A DNA stretch of 64,000 nt from JAICXG01 sp036825615 (GCA_036825615.1 DAISXY010000008.1:62001-126000); one strand, 5' to 3'; shown: positions 26,773 through 35,005, counted from the stretch's first letter. A program made the numbers and translations. The notes: generated from the sequence alone by a model not told the origin.

Positions 26773-27105
26773 ATGCTGGAAGAGCGGATGCGGGAAATCG
26801 AGACGCGAATTCGCGGCGCGCGCAACCTCCCGGAGAGCGAGCGCGAGAAGTTGCTAGGTCTGCTTGCCACGCTGCGCCGCGAAGTCAGCGCCCTTCCCGC
26901 CAGTCAGGCGGAAGACGCCCACAGTATCACCCACTTCCTCGCCGCCTCGACCCATGAAGCCAGCCGCACAACCAAACATCCCAAGCTGCTCGAAGCCGCC
27001 CGCGACGGACTCCTTGCCTCCGCGGAAAAATTCGAGACGACTCATCCCAGGCTCTTCGATGCCGCAGGCCAGCTCGCGCTCGTCCTCGGCAATATGGGGC
27101 TTTGA
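26773..27105 (+). CDS. Small helical protein, DUF4404-like
   Basis: This 110-residue, mostly helical protein reads 'ERMREIETRIRGARNLPESEREKLLGLLATLRREVSALP...HPKLLEAARDGLLASAEKFETTHPRLFDAAGQLALVLGNMGL'. The pattern of a short helical hairpin followed by 'FE..HP.L......L...L..MGL' resembles DUF4404. It has no membrane segment and no known function. It stands alone between the divergent cls and the lipoprotein gene. Confidence 0.6.
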   Translation: MLEERMREIETRIRGARNLPESEREKLLGLLATLRREVSALPASQAEDAHSITHFLAASTHEASRTTKHPKLLEAARDGLLASAEKFETTHPRLFDAAGQLALVLGNMGL

Positions 27106-27186
27106 TCGCCAACTCACGGCGGCCGCCCCGCGGAGGGTTGACGAATTAGCTCGCAAAGCGGGCCACTACTACGAAATCCTCAGGAC

Positions 27187-28617
27187 GTGAGCGTGCAATG
27201 CGGAAGCAGGGTGCTATCTCTTATCCTTTCACTGCTCCTGGCCGGTTGCGCCGGCAATCGCGCTTATCACCTCGGCGAAGGAGCTACGGAAACGACGGTT
27301 AGCCCGGGAACCGCCCATGCCGGGAAGGATATCTACCGACTCGCTTTCATCGAGTTTGACGAACAAGGTGACTTCTGGGATCGCGATGAGCTCCATCGCA
27401 CAGTGCAGGCGATCCGCGACACTGGCCGGCCCGTGCTCCTCGTTACCTACATTCACGGCTGGCAAAATAACTCTAATGCGCGCGATGCCGACGACGTGGA
27501 ACAATTTCGCAGCTTGCTCGCGCTTCTAACTGGCGATCCGACCGTGCAGCAGTCCGGTCTCCAGGTCTTCGGTGTCTATCTCGGCTGGCGCGGCCGGGTC
27601 GTGCACAAGGTTAATCCAGTAATCGATGCCATGAGCTGGCTTGGGAAAGAGGCCAGCTTTTACTCACGCAAAAATGCGGCGACCCGGATCTCATCGAGCA
27701 CCCCGATTACTGAGGCGATTTTCACTCTCATCCGCACGGCGCGCCGCGATACGCCTGGCATCTCGCGCTGCGTCGTGATTGGCCATTCTTTTGGCGCGCT
27801 CGTCCTGGAGAAAGCGCTCGCCCAGGCCTTGGTCGGGACTCTGCTTTACGAAGAACCGTTCGTCCCTGGCGTTCCGAAATCGACATCGAATCGGGTGTTC
27901 AAACCGGCCGACCTCATCCTGCTCGTGAACTCAGCCGCGGAATCAATCTATTCCAAGGAAATGATCGACATGTATCGCGACACGACGCCGCCGCAGGGGC
28001 CGCCGCATGTCATCATGATCAGTTCGGATGCCGACAAAGCCACCGGATGGGCTTTCCCGATCGGAACGAAGCTTTCCAATACGCCCAAACTCTGGAGCGG
28101 AGCTTTCCGCGAGTATCATGAAAGTAAACGTGACACCTCCCAGTTCCGATACTTCACCAGCACTTCGGGCCATAACAACTCACTCCAGAGTCATCGCCTC
28201 GTGCTTCTTCGTGAGGGTAAGACCGACCTCGGGGCCGACCCTTTTGACATTAACCTGCGGAATAAAGCCGGCGCCTATGAAAATGTCACCTTCTATACCG
28301 GCTCGCGTTCTAACTGGAAACAATGGCTAATCCAGCGCCACGGTCTTAATCAGACTGATTACTGGGTGTTACATGTGCCGAAGGATATCATCCCCGGCCA
28401 TAGTCCAATCTTCAAAGGCGCGTCGCGCGACCTGATGGCTGCCCTTTTCCGTGTCGCCGCGTCCGCCGAGACGGCCAAAGTGTCGGTGCGAGTGCAGGTC
28501 CAGGCCGCGCCACAGGGTCCGATCCAAAAGAGTGAGCAACAGATTCAAAGATCGCAGTCCAGGACAGAAACGACTGTCACTGCGCCTGCCCCGGCAGCTT
28601 CACCCTCCCCGCATTGA
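27187..28617 (+). CDS. Putative lipoprotein alpha/beta-hydrolase
   Basis: A GTG start gives a lipoprotein signal (VLSLILSLLLAGCAGN; lipobox LAGC). The body has 'RPVLLVTYIHGWQNNS', an oxyanion-type loop with 'HGW', and 'CVVIGHSFGALVLEKAL', a GxSxG nucleophile elbow. 'TSTSGHNNSLQSHR' may supply the catalytic His. The C-terminal tail is Gln/Ser/Thr/Pro-rich. It is probably anchored in the outer membrane or facing the periplasm and acts on an ester or amide; the substrate is unknown. It heads a co-oriented cluster up to 33.3 kb. Confidence 0.75.
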   Translation: MSVQCGSRVLSLILSLLLAGCAGNRAYHLGEGATETTVSPGTAHAGKDIYRLAFIEFDEQGDFWDRDELHRTVQAIRDTGRPVLLVTYIHGWQNNSNARDADDVEQFRSLLALLTGDPTVQQSGLQVFGVYLGWRGRVVHKVNPVIDAMSWLGKEASFYSRKNAATRISSSTPITEAIFTLIRTARRDTPGISRCVVIGHSFGALVLEKALAQALVGTLLYEEPFVPGVPKSTSNRVFKPADLILLVNSAAESIYSKEMIDMYRDTTPPQGPPHVIMISSDADKATGWAFPIGTKLSNTPKLWSGAFREYHESKRDTSQFRYFTSTSGHNNSLQSHRLVLLREGKTDLGADPFDINLRNKAGAYENVTFYTGSRSNWKQWLIQRHGLNQTDYWVLHVPKDIIPGHSPIFKGASRDLMAALFRVAASAETAKVSVRVQVQAAPQGPIQKSEQQIQRSQSRTETTVTAPAPAASPSPH

Positions 28618-28725
28618 CGCCCCGGGAGAGCGACAAGCCTCGCCCGATTTTGCCCACTTCACCATCGCGCGAGTTGCAACCGGCGCGCCGCAAAAATTCC
28701 AGTGGGAAAAGCGTTCACCGATGGA

Positions 28726-29553
28726 ATGGTCTCGGGCATGCAAACGGAGCGCGATTATGTTCTCGGCACGCACGAGGAGGAATTGGCGCGGCTTGGTCTC
28801 CAGCATCGGATCTGGCGGCCGATCGCGCAGTGTTGCTGGCACAAAGCCGGCATTACTGTTGGCAGCAACGTCCTCGACGTCGGGGCCGGGCCCGGTTACG
28901 CCGCGACCGATCTCGCCGAGATTGTCGGGCCGATCGGCAAGGTCACGGCGCTGGAGCGCTCGAGCAAATTTAGCCACGCCTTGAAGGAACGCTGTGCTGC
29001 GCGCAGGCTGACGAATGTCGCGATCCATGAGCTCGACCTTATGACGGATGACCTTCCGGGCGGACCTTATGACTACTCATGGTGCCGCTGGGTTGCCTCC
29101 TTTGTCACCGATCCAGGGCTCCTCATTCGCAAGCTCGCTCTAGTCATACGTCCGGGCGGCAAAGCTATTTTCCACGAATACGGTCATTATCTCACCTGGC
29201 GTTTTATTCCCCGGCTGCCGAGCCAGGAACGCTTTGCAGAGGAAGTGAAGGCGAGCTGGAGCGCGGCCGGGGGCAAAGCCGACATCGCGCTCGATCTGCC
29301 CGGCTATCTTGATGAAAATGGATTCACTATCACAAGTATCTCACCACTGATCTATTGCGTTACTCCCGATAACTACATGTGGCAATGGCCCGCCTCCTTT
29401 ATTGGCATCGGACTCGCCCGGCTCCAGGAACTGGGACGGGTCGACGCTGTCTTTGCCCGCGAGGTCCAGGATGACTTCGCCAGGATCGCAGCAAACCCTG
29501 AAGCGCGGCTGATTACCCCGCTTGTGCTCGAAATTATCGCGCAGAAGAGTTAG
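28726..29553 (+). CDS. Class I SAM-dependent methyltransferase
   Basis: Motif I is 'VLDVGAGPGYAATDLAEIVG' and the acidic residue ending strand 2 is in 'VTALERSS'. Motif II is around 'YDYSWCRWVASFV', and 'LVIRPGGKAIFHEYG' is the post-III loop. The opening 'MQTERDYVLGTHEEELARLGLQHRIW' is typical of small-molecule methyltransferases. Starts at 28702 (GTG), 28726 or 28738 (ATG) are possible. It is followed 5 bp later by the DUF4184 gene. The substrate is unknown. Confidence 0.85.
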   Translation: MVSGMQTERDYVLGTHEEELARLGLQHRIWRPIAQCCWHKAGITVGSNVLDVGAGPGYAATDLAEIVGPIGKVTALERSSKFSHALKERCAARRLTNVAIHELDLMTDDLPGGPYDYSWCRWVASFVTDPGLLIRKLALVIRPGGKAIFHEYGHYLTWRFIPRLPSQERFAEEVKASWSAAGGKADIALDLPGYLDENGFTITSISPLIYCVTPDNYMWQWPASFIGIGLARLQELGRVDAVFAREVQDDFARIAANPEARLITPLVLEIIAQKS

Positions 29554-29558
29554 CTCTC

Positions 29559-30380
29559 ATGCCGGGCACATTCTCACATCCGGCCGCCGTTCTTCCCTTG
29601 CGGCGCCTCACTCCGAGACGACTTAACTTTGCCGCGCTCGTGATCGGGAGCATGACGCCTGATTTCGGTTATTTCATCAACCGCTTCGATCTCTCTTCCT
29701 TTGCGCACACCTTTGCGGGAACGTTCCTCGCCTGTGTGCCAACCGGAGTCTTACTCCTGCTCCTTCTCTACCTTTTCGCACGGCCGGTGTGTTACACGCT
29801 GCCCTCGCCCCATCGCCAGGCCTTGTTGCCAATCTGCCCCGCTTTCCCGAGGCGAGTTTCGGCGTGGCTGATCATTTTGCTCTCGCTCCTGCTCGGCGCC
29901 TGGACCCATACCTTGTGGGATGCATTTACTCACGAGAACGGCCTCTTTGTCGAGCAGTTCGCGGTCTTGCGCGAACCGGCTTTTCGAACCGGCTCCAGCA
30001 CCACCCATGTCTATCTCGCCCTTCAGGAGGTATCGACAATCTTAGGTTTTGTTATTCTCGTAATCGCATACGGGATTTGGCTCCGGCGGCACGGAAAACC
30101 GCTCATCGCCTGGCTTGCCTCTGACCTTTGGCGCTATCTCTTTTGGCTAACTATCGCCGTGATCTCCTTTGCTTTTGCGCTGCCAGCGGCCTGGCGTTTT
30201 GCGAATTCGACTTCGCTCCATGACTTTTTATATGGGCGATCAGTCATTTTCCACTTCGTGCTCAATGCTGCCGACATTGGTGTTCCCCTCGCCCTGATCG
30301 TTAGCGCGATCATCTACGCGCGGCGTCCCCGGCCTGCCCCTCAGATGCACGAGGAAACTGCCGAATCCGTCCAGCTATGA
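29559..30380 (+). CDS. DUF4184-family membrane protein
   Basis: The opening 'MPGTFSHPAAVLPLRRL...LNFAALVIGSMTPDFGYFI' is the diagnostic start of DUF4184. His and Asp residues (SHPAA, TPDF, 'GAWTHTLWDAFTHENG') recall membrane metal-dependent hydrolases. About six to seven hydrophobic helices are visible over 273 residues. It overlaps the next gene by 4 bp (ATGA), implying translational coupling to the FAD oxidoreductase. No function is established for the family. Confidence 0.85.
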   Translation: MPGTFSHPAAVLPLRRLTPRRLNFAALVIGSMTPDFGYFINRFDLSSFAHTFAGTFLACVPTGVLLLLLLYLFARPVCYTLPSPHRQALLPICPAFPRRVSAWLIILLSLLLGAWTHTLWDAFTHENGLFVEQFAVLREPAFRTGSSTTHVYLALQEVSTILGFVILVIAYGIWLRRHGKPLIAWLASDLWRYLFWLTIAVISFAFALPAAWRFANSTSLHDFLYGRSVIFHFVLNAADIGVPLALIVSAIIYARRPRPAPQMHEETAESVQL

Positions 30381-31954
30381 AATCAAAATACGACGTGGTC
30401 ATTCTGGGTGCCGGTCACAATGGCCTTGTCGCCGCGTCTTATCTCGCGCGCGCCGGGCTAACTGTGCTGTTGCTGGAGAAAAATGACTACATCGGCGGCG
30501 CCACTACCTCGCAGAAGGTATTCCCGGGGTACGACGCGTGGCTTTCTCGTTACTCTTACCTGGTCAGCCTTTTTCCCGCCAAGATAATTGCAGATCTAGG
30601 CCTGAAAGTGGAACTGCGGCGGCGTGAAATTGCTTCCTATACACCCTACCTGCGCAACGGCCATCATGGCGGTTTGCTCTTGAGTAACATTTCTGAGGAG
30701 GTTGGACGCGAGTCAATGCGACGACTAACCGGCAGCGATCACGAATTCGAACAGATGCGACGGTTCTACCGGCTGATTCGATTCTTTGCCGAGAAAACCT
30801 GGGATACCATGCTTCGACCGCTGGAGTCAAAGCGTGCGCTGGAGCAAGAGTTCGATGGCGAGCTTGGGCGTGAAGCGTGGAGCGCCATCGTCGAAGAACC
30901 ACTCGGTCGTGCAATTGAACGTTACCTCAGCGACGACCTTGTTCGCGGGCTCGTCCTTACCGACGGTAAAATCGGCGTTCTCAGCCACGCGCACGATCCG
31001 AGCCTGCTTCAAAATCGATGCTTCATTTATCACCTCATCGGGAATAAGACGGGTGAATGGAAGGTGCCCGTCGGCGGAATGGGCAATCTCGCGCGGCAAC
31101 TGGAGCAAGCGGCCAGCGAGGCCGGCGCAGAGCTATTGACTAATGTGCAGCTGAATTCGCTCCATCTTTCACCCAAGATCAAAACGATCGAGTTTGAGAG
31201 AGACGGAGAGAAAAGTGCGATCAAGGCGCGCTTTGTTCTGGTTAATTTCGGGAGCAACGTGCTGGCAAAACTGCTGGGAGAGACTTATGAGCCTGACCCC
31301 GGGAATGAAGGTTCCGTGTTCAAGATCAACCTGCTTCTTCATCGCCTGCCGAAACTGAAGGACGAAATTAACCCCTCCGTTGCCGCGTTTGGCGGCACTT
31401 TCCATATCGACGAAGGATATCGCGATATGGAAACCAGTTATCGCCAGGCCGTAAAGGGGGAATTACCCGACAAGCTACCGAGCGAAATTTATTGTCATAC
31501 GCTTACTGACGATAGCATTCTGTCGCCGGAATTGCGTGCCAAAGGTTACCAGACACTTACGCTCTTCGGTCTCGATAGTCCATGGCCGCTCTTCGCGCGA
31601 GATAATGAAACGATGCGAGCCCGGGCTGAAGAAAGATTCCTGGCGGGAGTGAACGCGTGGCTCGCCGAGCCCTTGCAGGATTGTCTTGCTCGAGACCATG
31701 ACGGTTGCCCTTGCGTAGAATCAAAGTCCCCGGTCGACATTGAAGAAGCGCTTGGGATGTTTCATGGCAATATCTTTCAGAACCAACTCACCTTTCCCTT
31801 TGCTGAGAATGAGGAGCAGATCGGGCAATGGGGTGTTGAAACTGACTACGACCATGTCTATCTCTGCGGCTCGAGCGCTCTTCGCGGTGGCGCGGTCAGC
31901 GGTATCCCTGGCCACAACGCCGCGATGAAAGTACTGGAGCAGATTTCGCTGTAG
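30377..31954 (+). CDS. Phytoene-desaturase/PYROXD2-type FAD oxidoreductase
   Basis: The dinucleotide-binding motif 'DVVILGAGHNGLVAASYLARAGLTVLLLEKNDYIGGATTS' opens the 525-residue protein. The C-terminal FAD signature 'DHVYLCGSSALRGGAVSGIPGHNAAMKVL' closes it. In between lies the long substrate-binding region typical of CrtI-like and PYROXD2-like enzymes. No carotenoid genes are nearby, so a PYROXD2-like role is as likely as desaturation. By eye the gene is less GC-rich than the core genes and holds no TCGTTAGGC word. Confidence 0.85.
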   Translation: MKSKYDVVILGAGHNGLVAASYLARAGLTVLLLEKNDYIGGATTSQKVFPGYDAWLSRYSYLVSLFPAKIIADLGLKVELRRREIASYTPYLRNGHHGGLLLSNISEEVGRESMRRLTGSDHEFEQMRRFYRLIRFFAEKTWDTMLRPLESKRALEQEFDGELGREAWSAIVEEPLGRAIERYLSDDLVRGLVLTDGKIGVLSHAHDPSLLQNRCFIYHLIGNKTGEWKVPVGGMGNLARQLEQAASEAGAELLTNVQLNSLHLSPKIKTIEFERDGEKSAIKARFVLVNFGSNVLAKLLGETYEPDPGNEGSVFKINLLLHRLPKLKDEINPSVAAFGGTFHIDEGYRDMETSYRQAVKGELPDKLPSEIYCHTLTDDSILSPELRAKGYQTLTLFGLDSPWPLFARDNETMRARAEERFLAGVNAWLAEPLQDCLARDHDGCPCVESKSPVDIEEALGMFHGNIFQNQLTFPFAENEEQIGQWGVETDYDHVYLCGSSALRGGAVSGIPGHNAAMKVLEQISL

Positions 31955-31972
31955 CCGGAGGCGTTGACTCCG
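31953..31972. other. Hairpin after the oxidoreductase gene
   Basis: CCGGAG and CTCCGG form a short stem around GCGTTGA directly after the stop codon. It has no T tract, so it may be an mRNA-stabilising hairpin rather than a true terminator. The remaining gap to 32063 shows nothing else. Confidence 0.3.
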
Positions 31973-32063
31973 GTGAAGGGAATTGGTGTCGCCGCCCCCG
32001 ACTCCAGGTTGAGCTCAAGAAAATAGAGCTTAACCGGCTTCGTCTTGCGATTATCTCAGTGAA

Positions 32064-32567
32064 ATGACACCGCGAGAATTAAGCACTGAGCTGCGCACGG
32101 GCGAGGGCGGCTACCTGCCTCACCGTCGCGGCATTGTCGCCTGCGGCATGGCCGCGGCCGGCGCGATGGGATTAATCACCCTTTATCAGATCGGCCTGAT
32201 CAAACATCTCCCCGAGCCGCCGTTGCCTGGATTCAATGCCGACAAGGTGGACGCCTCGGAAGAGGCTTACTCCTACTTCGAAACGCCCGATGCCGTTATC
32301 GGCCTCGGCAGTTACGCCGCCACGATGGGACTGGCGGCGATGGGCGGAAAAGATCGTGCCAAGAGCCAACCCTGGATCCCGCTCGCGCTCCTCGCCAAAG
32401 TCACGGCTGATGCCGCCCAGGCCGCCAAACTAACTCTCGATCAATGGACAAAGCACAAGGCGTTTTGCTTCTGGTGTCTGCTCGCCGCGACAGCTACCTT
32501 CGTTAGTCTGCCACTTGCCATTCCGGAAGGGATCGCGGCTTTACCAAGACTAAGGGGGAGAGCGTGA
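32064..32567 (+). CDS. VKOR-like membrane protein with CxxC
   Basis: The 167-residue product has three to four hydrophobic segments (GIVACGMAAAGAMGLITLYQIGLI, AVIGLGSYAATMGLAAMGG, LLAATATFVSLPLAI). The cysteine pair 'KAFCFWCLLAATATF' at the start of the last helix resembles the CxxC of vitamin K epoxide reductase homologues. The family reoxidises DsbA-like thiol oxidases; no fused or adjacent thioredoxin domain is present. It overlaps the next gene by 4 bp (GTGA). The assignment is from the helix plus CxxC pattern and is moderate. Confidence 0.55.
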   Translation: MTPRELSTELRTGEGGYLPHRRGIVACGMAAAGAMGLITLYQIGLIKHLPEPPLPGFNADKVDASEEAYSYFETPDAVIGLGSYAATMGLAAMGGKDRAKSQPWIPLALLAKVTADAAQAAKLTLDQWTKHKAFCFWCLLAATATFVSLPLAIPEGIAALPRLRGRA

Positions 32568-33349
32568 AACTCTCGGTCATCGTCCCCGTCTTGAACGAAG
32601 CCGCGCTCATCGCCGAATTCGTTAGTCACCTTCGCACCCGCCTGCCCGACGCCGAGATCGTGATCGTTGACGGCGGGAGCGAAGATGGCACCCGCGAAAC
32701 CCTGCAGGAATTGCGCGAGGAATTTTGCCTCCATCTCCTCCGCACCCCGCGCGGCCGAGCGACGCAAATGAACGCCGGCGCGCGTCTCGCCACCGGCGAC
32801 ACATTACTCTTCCTTCACGCCGATTCCCGATTGCCCGCGGGCGCGGCGAGACTGATCGCGGAGACCTTGCGCGATCCGCAGATCTGCGGTGGCTGTTTTC
32901 GCCTCCGCTTTCCGCGCCCGGAATGGATCTATCGAATCAGCGATTCGTTAGGCAATACCGCCGTCGATCTCTTCCGGATCGCGCTCGGCGATCACGGGAT
33001 ATTTTGCCGCAGGAAAATCTTTTTCTTTGCCGGGGGCTATCCACCGGTGCCACTGATGGAAGACGCCGAGCTTTACCGGCGGCTCCAGCGCTTTGGCCGG
33101 GTCCGGCAATTGCACTCCGCGATTGAGACGAGCGCGCGACGCTACGAAGAGCTGGGCCGTTATCGCACGACCGCATTCTATCTCCTGGTTCTTGCGCTTT
33201 ATGTTTGTGGCGTGAGCCCGCGCTTTCTCGCCCGCTGTTACGACCAATTCGCGGCGGCCGCGCGCGGTTTTGGCGGTGCACGTGAGGACCTCACTTCAAT
33301 GCTTTCCGGCTGGGAGAAAAGGACGCGCCATCCCCGCGTGAGGGTCTAA
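32564..33349 (+). CDS. Family 2 glycosyltransferase, TIGR04283-like
   Basis: It starts at a GTG inside the previous stop. GT-A fold motifs: 'LSVIVPVLNEAALIAEFV', 'AEIVIVDGGSEDGTRE', 'RATQMNAGARLATGDTLLFLHADSRLP' (DxD-like HAD), 'GDHGIFCRRKIFFFAGGYPPVPLMEDAELYRRL'. This pattern fits the TIGR04283 group, often called 'arsenosugar biosynthesis glycosyltransferase', although most members are not proven to work on arsenic. One TCGTTAGGC and one TCGTTAGTC variant lie in the gene. Confidence 0.85.
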   Translation: MKLSVIVPVLNEAALIAEFVSHLRTRLPDAEIVIVDGGSEDGTRETLQELREEFCLHLLRTPRGRATQMNAGARLATGDTLLFLHADSRLPAGAARLIAETLRDPQICGGCFRLRFPRPEWIYRISDSLGNTAVDLFRIALGDHGIFCRRKIFFFAGGYPPVPLMEDAELYRRLQRFGRVRQLHSAIETSARRYEELGRYRTTAFYLLVLALYVCGVSPRFLARCYDQFAAAARGFGGAREDLTSMLSGWEKRTRHPRVRV

Positions 33350-33351
33350 CA

Positions 33352-33493
33352 GACTGTTGGAAAACTCCCCAGGGTGGAGAAGAGAAGGTCAGCTGCGGCA
33401 TACTTTGCAAAGTATGCTAGAGGAAGAAATTGGTCGCGGTTTCTAAGATGACCTGACGCTCGAAGCAGGAACGGGGGTTTTTCAACAGTCTCC
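33352..33493. mobile_element. MITE-like element with about 19-bp terminal inverted repeats
   Basis: The left end AGACTGTTGGAAAACTCCCC is the near-perfect inverse of the right end GGGGGTTTTTCAACAGTCT. The total is about 142 bp with no coding capacity. A perfect 20-bp palindrome, GCATACTTTGCAAAGTATGC, sits inside at 33398-33417. The structure is that of a miniature inverted-repeat element or an IS end pair mobilised in trans. No transposase is present in this window. It lies 3 bp after the glycosyltransferase stop. Confidence 0.6.
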
Positions 33494-33568
33494 TAAGGCA
33501 CTGTCGCCAGGAAAGTGAGATCACCTTTTTTAAATCGATTGCTCCTTTGACTGCACATCTCAGAGAGA

Positions 33569-33595
33569 AACTCGACCGCTTTAAGCGGTCGAGTT
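33569..33595. other. Perfect 27-bp palindrome
   Basis: AACTCGACCGCTT and AAGCGGTCGAGTT are perfect 13-bp complements around a single T. Without a T tract it is not a classical terminator. It may be a cruciform, a protein-binding site or a bidirectional processing hairpin. It sits in the gene-free 33350-33882 stretch between the MITE-like element and the minisatellite. Confidence 0.55.
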
Positions 33596-33657
33596 AACAA
33601 GCGCCCCGAAGAGACCGGACCCGGATTAACGTGTTACAGTGCGCTACGTGCCTGGAG

Positions 33658-33790
33658 GAGGTCCGCTTCATCGCTGCCGGGCGCCCGCTTCCTCGCTGCC
33701 GGCGGCCACTTCTTCGCTGCCGGCGGCCACTTCGTCGCTGCCGGCGATCCGCTTCGTCGCTGCCGGCGGTCCGCTTCGTCGCTGCAAGGG
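33658..33790. repeat. 21/22-bp minisatellite (six copies)
   Basis: The unit is approximately 'CGCTTCGTCGCTGCCGGCGGTC'. TCGCTGC recurs at 33671, 33693, 33714, 33735, 33757 and 33779, with spacings of 22, 21, 21, 22 and 22. Alternating lengths break any reading frame, so the open frames across it are not genes. The array ends about 90 bp before the CADD-like gene and may lie in its 5' region. Confidence 0.75.
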
Positions 33791-33882
33791 ATCTCATGAC
33801 TTTCCTGCGAACGAAACCAAGATTCGGCTTTGCCATTCGGGGTTTGATCGCGTAGAACCGCAGCGAGCCGATTCACAAGCCT

Positions 33883-34554
33883 ATGAAAACCGACCTCGAC
33901 AGCATTGATGCGCAGATTGCCGCCCGTCATCTTCTCACCCATCCATTCTACCTGGCGTGGACCCGGGGCGAGCTGAGCCGCGAGACTTTGGCTGACTACG
34001 CCAGCCAATATTACCAGCACGTCGCCGCCTTCCCGACTTATCTCTCCGCCTTGCATGCTCGCTGCGATGACCAGCCGACCCGGCGCCATATCCTGCAAAA
34101 CCTCATCGATGAGGAAGCGGGCGAGCCGAATCACCCGCAACTCTGGCGCAATTTCGCCGCGTCGTTAGGCGTAACGGCGGAGCAACTTGACCAAGCCGAG
34201 ACCTGGCCCGAAACCGCCGACCTGATCGCGAGCTTCCGCCAGCTTTGCGGTCAGGGCGCTCTCGTCGAAGGTCTGGCCGCGCTTTACGCCTACGAAAGCC
34301 AGATCCCGGCTGTTTCTGAATCGAAAATCGAGGGACTAGTGAGGCACTACGGCTTCACGGACCCGGAGAGTTACCGTTACTTCAGCATCCACATTGAAGC
34401 CGACAAAGAACATTCTGCGGTCGAGCGGAAGTTGCTGGCCGACAGTATCCGCCCGTCAGACCGCGAAGCCGTGAGCGCGGGGGTTGAACGGACGCTGAAT
34501 GCGCTCTGGGAGTTGTTGTCCGGTGTCTGCCGGCGGCATGCGATTGCTTGCTAG
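33883..34554 (+). CDS. CADD-like diiron protein (putative folate/pABA metabolism)
   Basis: The 223-residue protein belongs to the TenA/PqqC-like helical fold: 'HLLTHPFYLAWTRGELSRETLADYASQYYQHVAAFPTYLSALHARC', 'LIDEEAGEPNHPQLWRNFA', 'VEGLAALYAYESQIPAVSESKIEGL' and 'YFSIHIEADKEHSAVERKLL'. The Glu and His residues in 'DEEAGEPNH', 'YAYESQ' and 'IEADKEH' fit a dimetal site. The closest family I know is CADD (TIGR04305), whose chlamydial member makes p-aminobenzoate from an internal residue in a self-sacrificing reaction. Its occurrence in a relative of Chlamydiae is notable. A role in folate synthesis is inference. Confidence 0.8.
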   Translation: MKTDLDSIDAQIAARHLLTHPFYLAWTRGELSRETLADYASQYYQHVAAFPTYLSALHARCDDQPTRRHILQNLIDEEAGEPNHPQLWRNFAASLGVTAEQLDQAETWPETADLIASFRQLCGQGALVEGLAALYAYESQIPAVSESKIEGLVRHYGFTDPESYRYFSIHIEADKEHSAVERKLLADSIRPSDREAVSAGVERTLNALWELLSGVCRRHAIAC

Positions 34555-34624
34555 CTCCGACAACGCTCCCAGGTTAGGCCGCCTGCATCTGGCGATTCAA
34601 CTCGAACCAGAGTAAGTTCGCCAC

Positions 34625-35005
34625 GTGTCGGGAACAGGAACGCCCAACGGCGAGATCAAATTCAAAATCGGCAACGAGCGACTCGTTCGCGTGACGGAGA
34701 ACGCGGCCCGCAAGCTCATTTCATTGCTCGAGAAACAGGGGCGCGCGCACGGCGCCTTGCGGGTCGCCGTGATCGGCGGCGGTTGCTCCGGTTTGCAATA
34801 CAAGATGGACCTGGTCGATGGCCCGGCGAACCGCGACATCCTCGTCGAGTCGCAGAAGGTGCGCGTCGTGGTTGATCCGAAGAGCGCGCTCTTCGTCAGC
34901 GGCTCAGTGCTCGATTTTAGCGACGACCTGCAAAAGGGCGGGTTCAAGGTCACGAACCCAAATGCGGTCGCGCACTGTTCCTGCGGCGAAAGTTTTTCAG
35001 CATGA
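34625..35005 (+). CDS. IscA/ErpA-type iron-sulfur carrier
   Basis: This A-type carrier of about 126 residues has the three conserved cysteines: one in 'GGGCSGLQYKMDL' and two in the C-terminal 'HCSCGESFSA'. It begins at a GTG (34625), and the core domain starts at 'VRVTENAARKLISLL'. These proteins deliver Fe-S clusters to apo-proteins. It overlaps the Hsc20-like gene by 4 bp, so the two are co-translated. No iscS or iscU is in the window. Confidence 0.92.
   Translation: MSGTGTPNGEIKFKIGNERLVRVTENAARKLISLLEKQGRAHGALRVAVIGGGCSGLQYKMDLVDGPANRDILVESQKVRVVVDPKSALFVSGSVLDFSDDLQKGGFKVTNPNAVAHCSCGESFSA

Noticed and set aside
33594..33836. Arg/Ser/Gly-repeat protein on the minus strand
   Set aside because: It is the translation of the 21/22-bp minisatellite; unit lengths alternate and would not preserve a frame.
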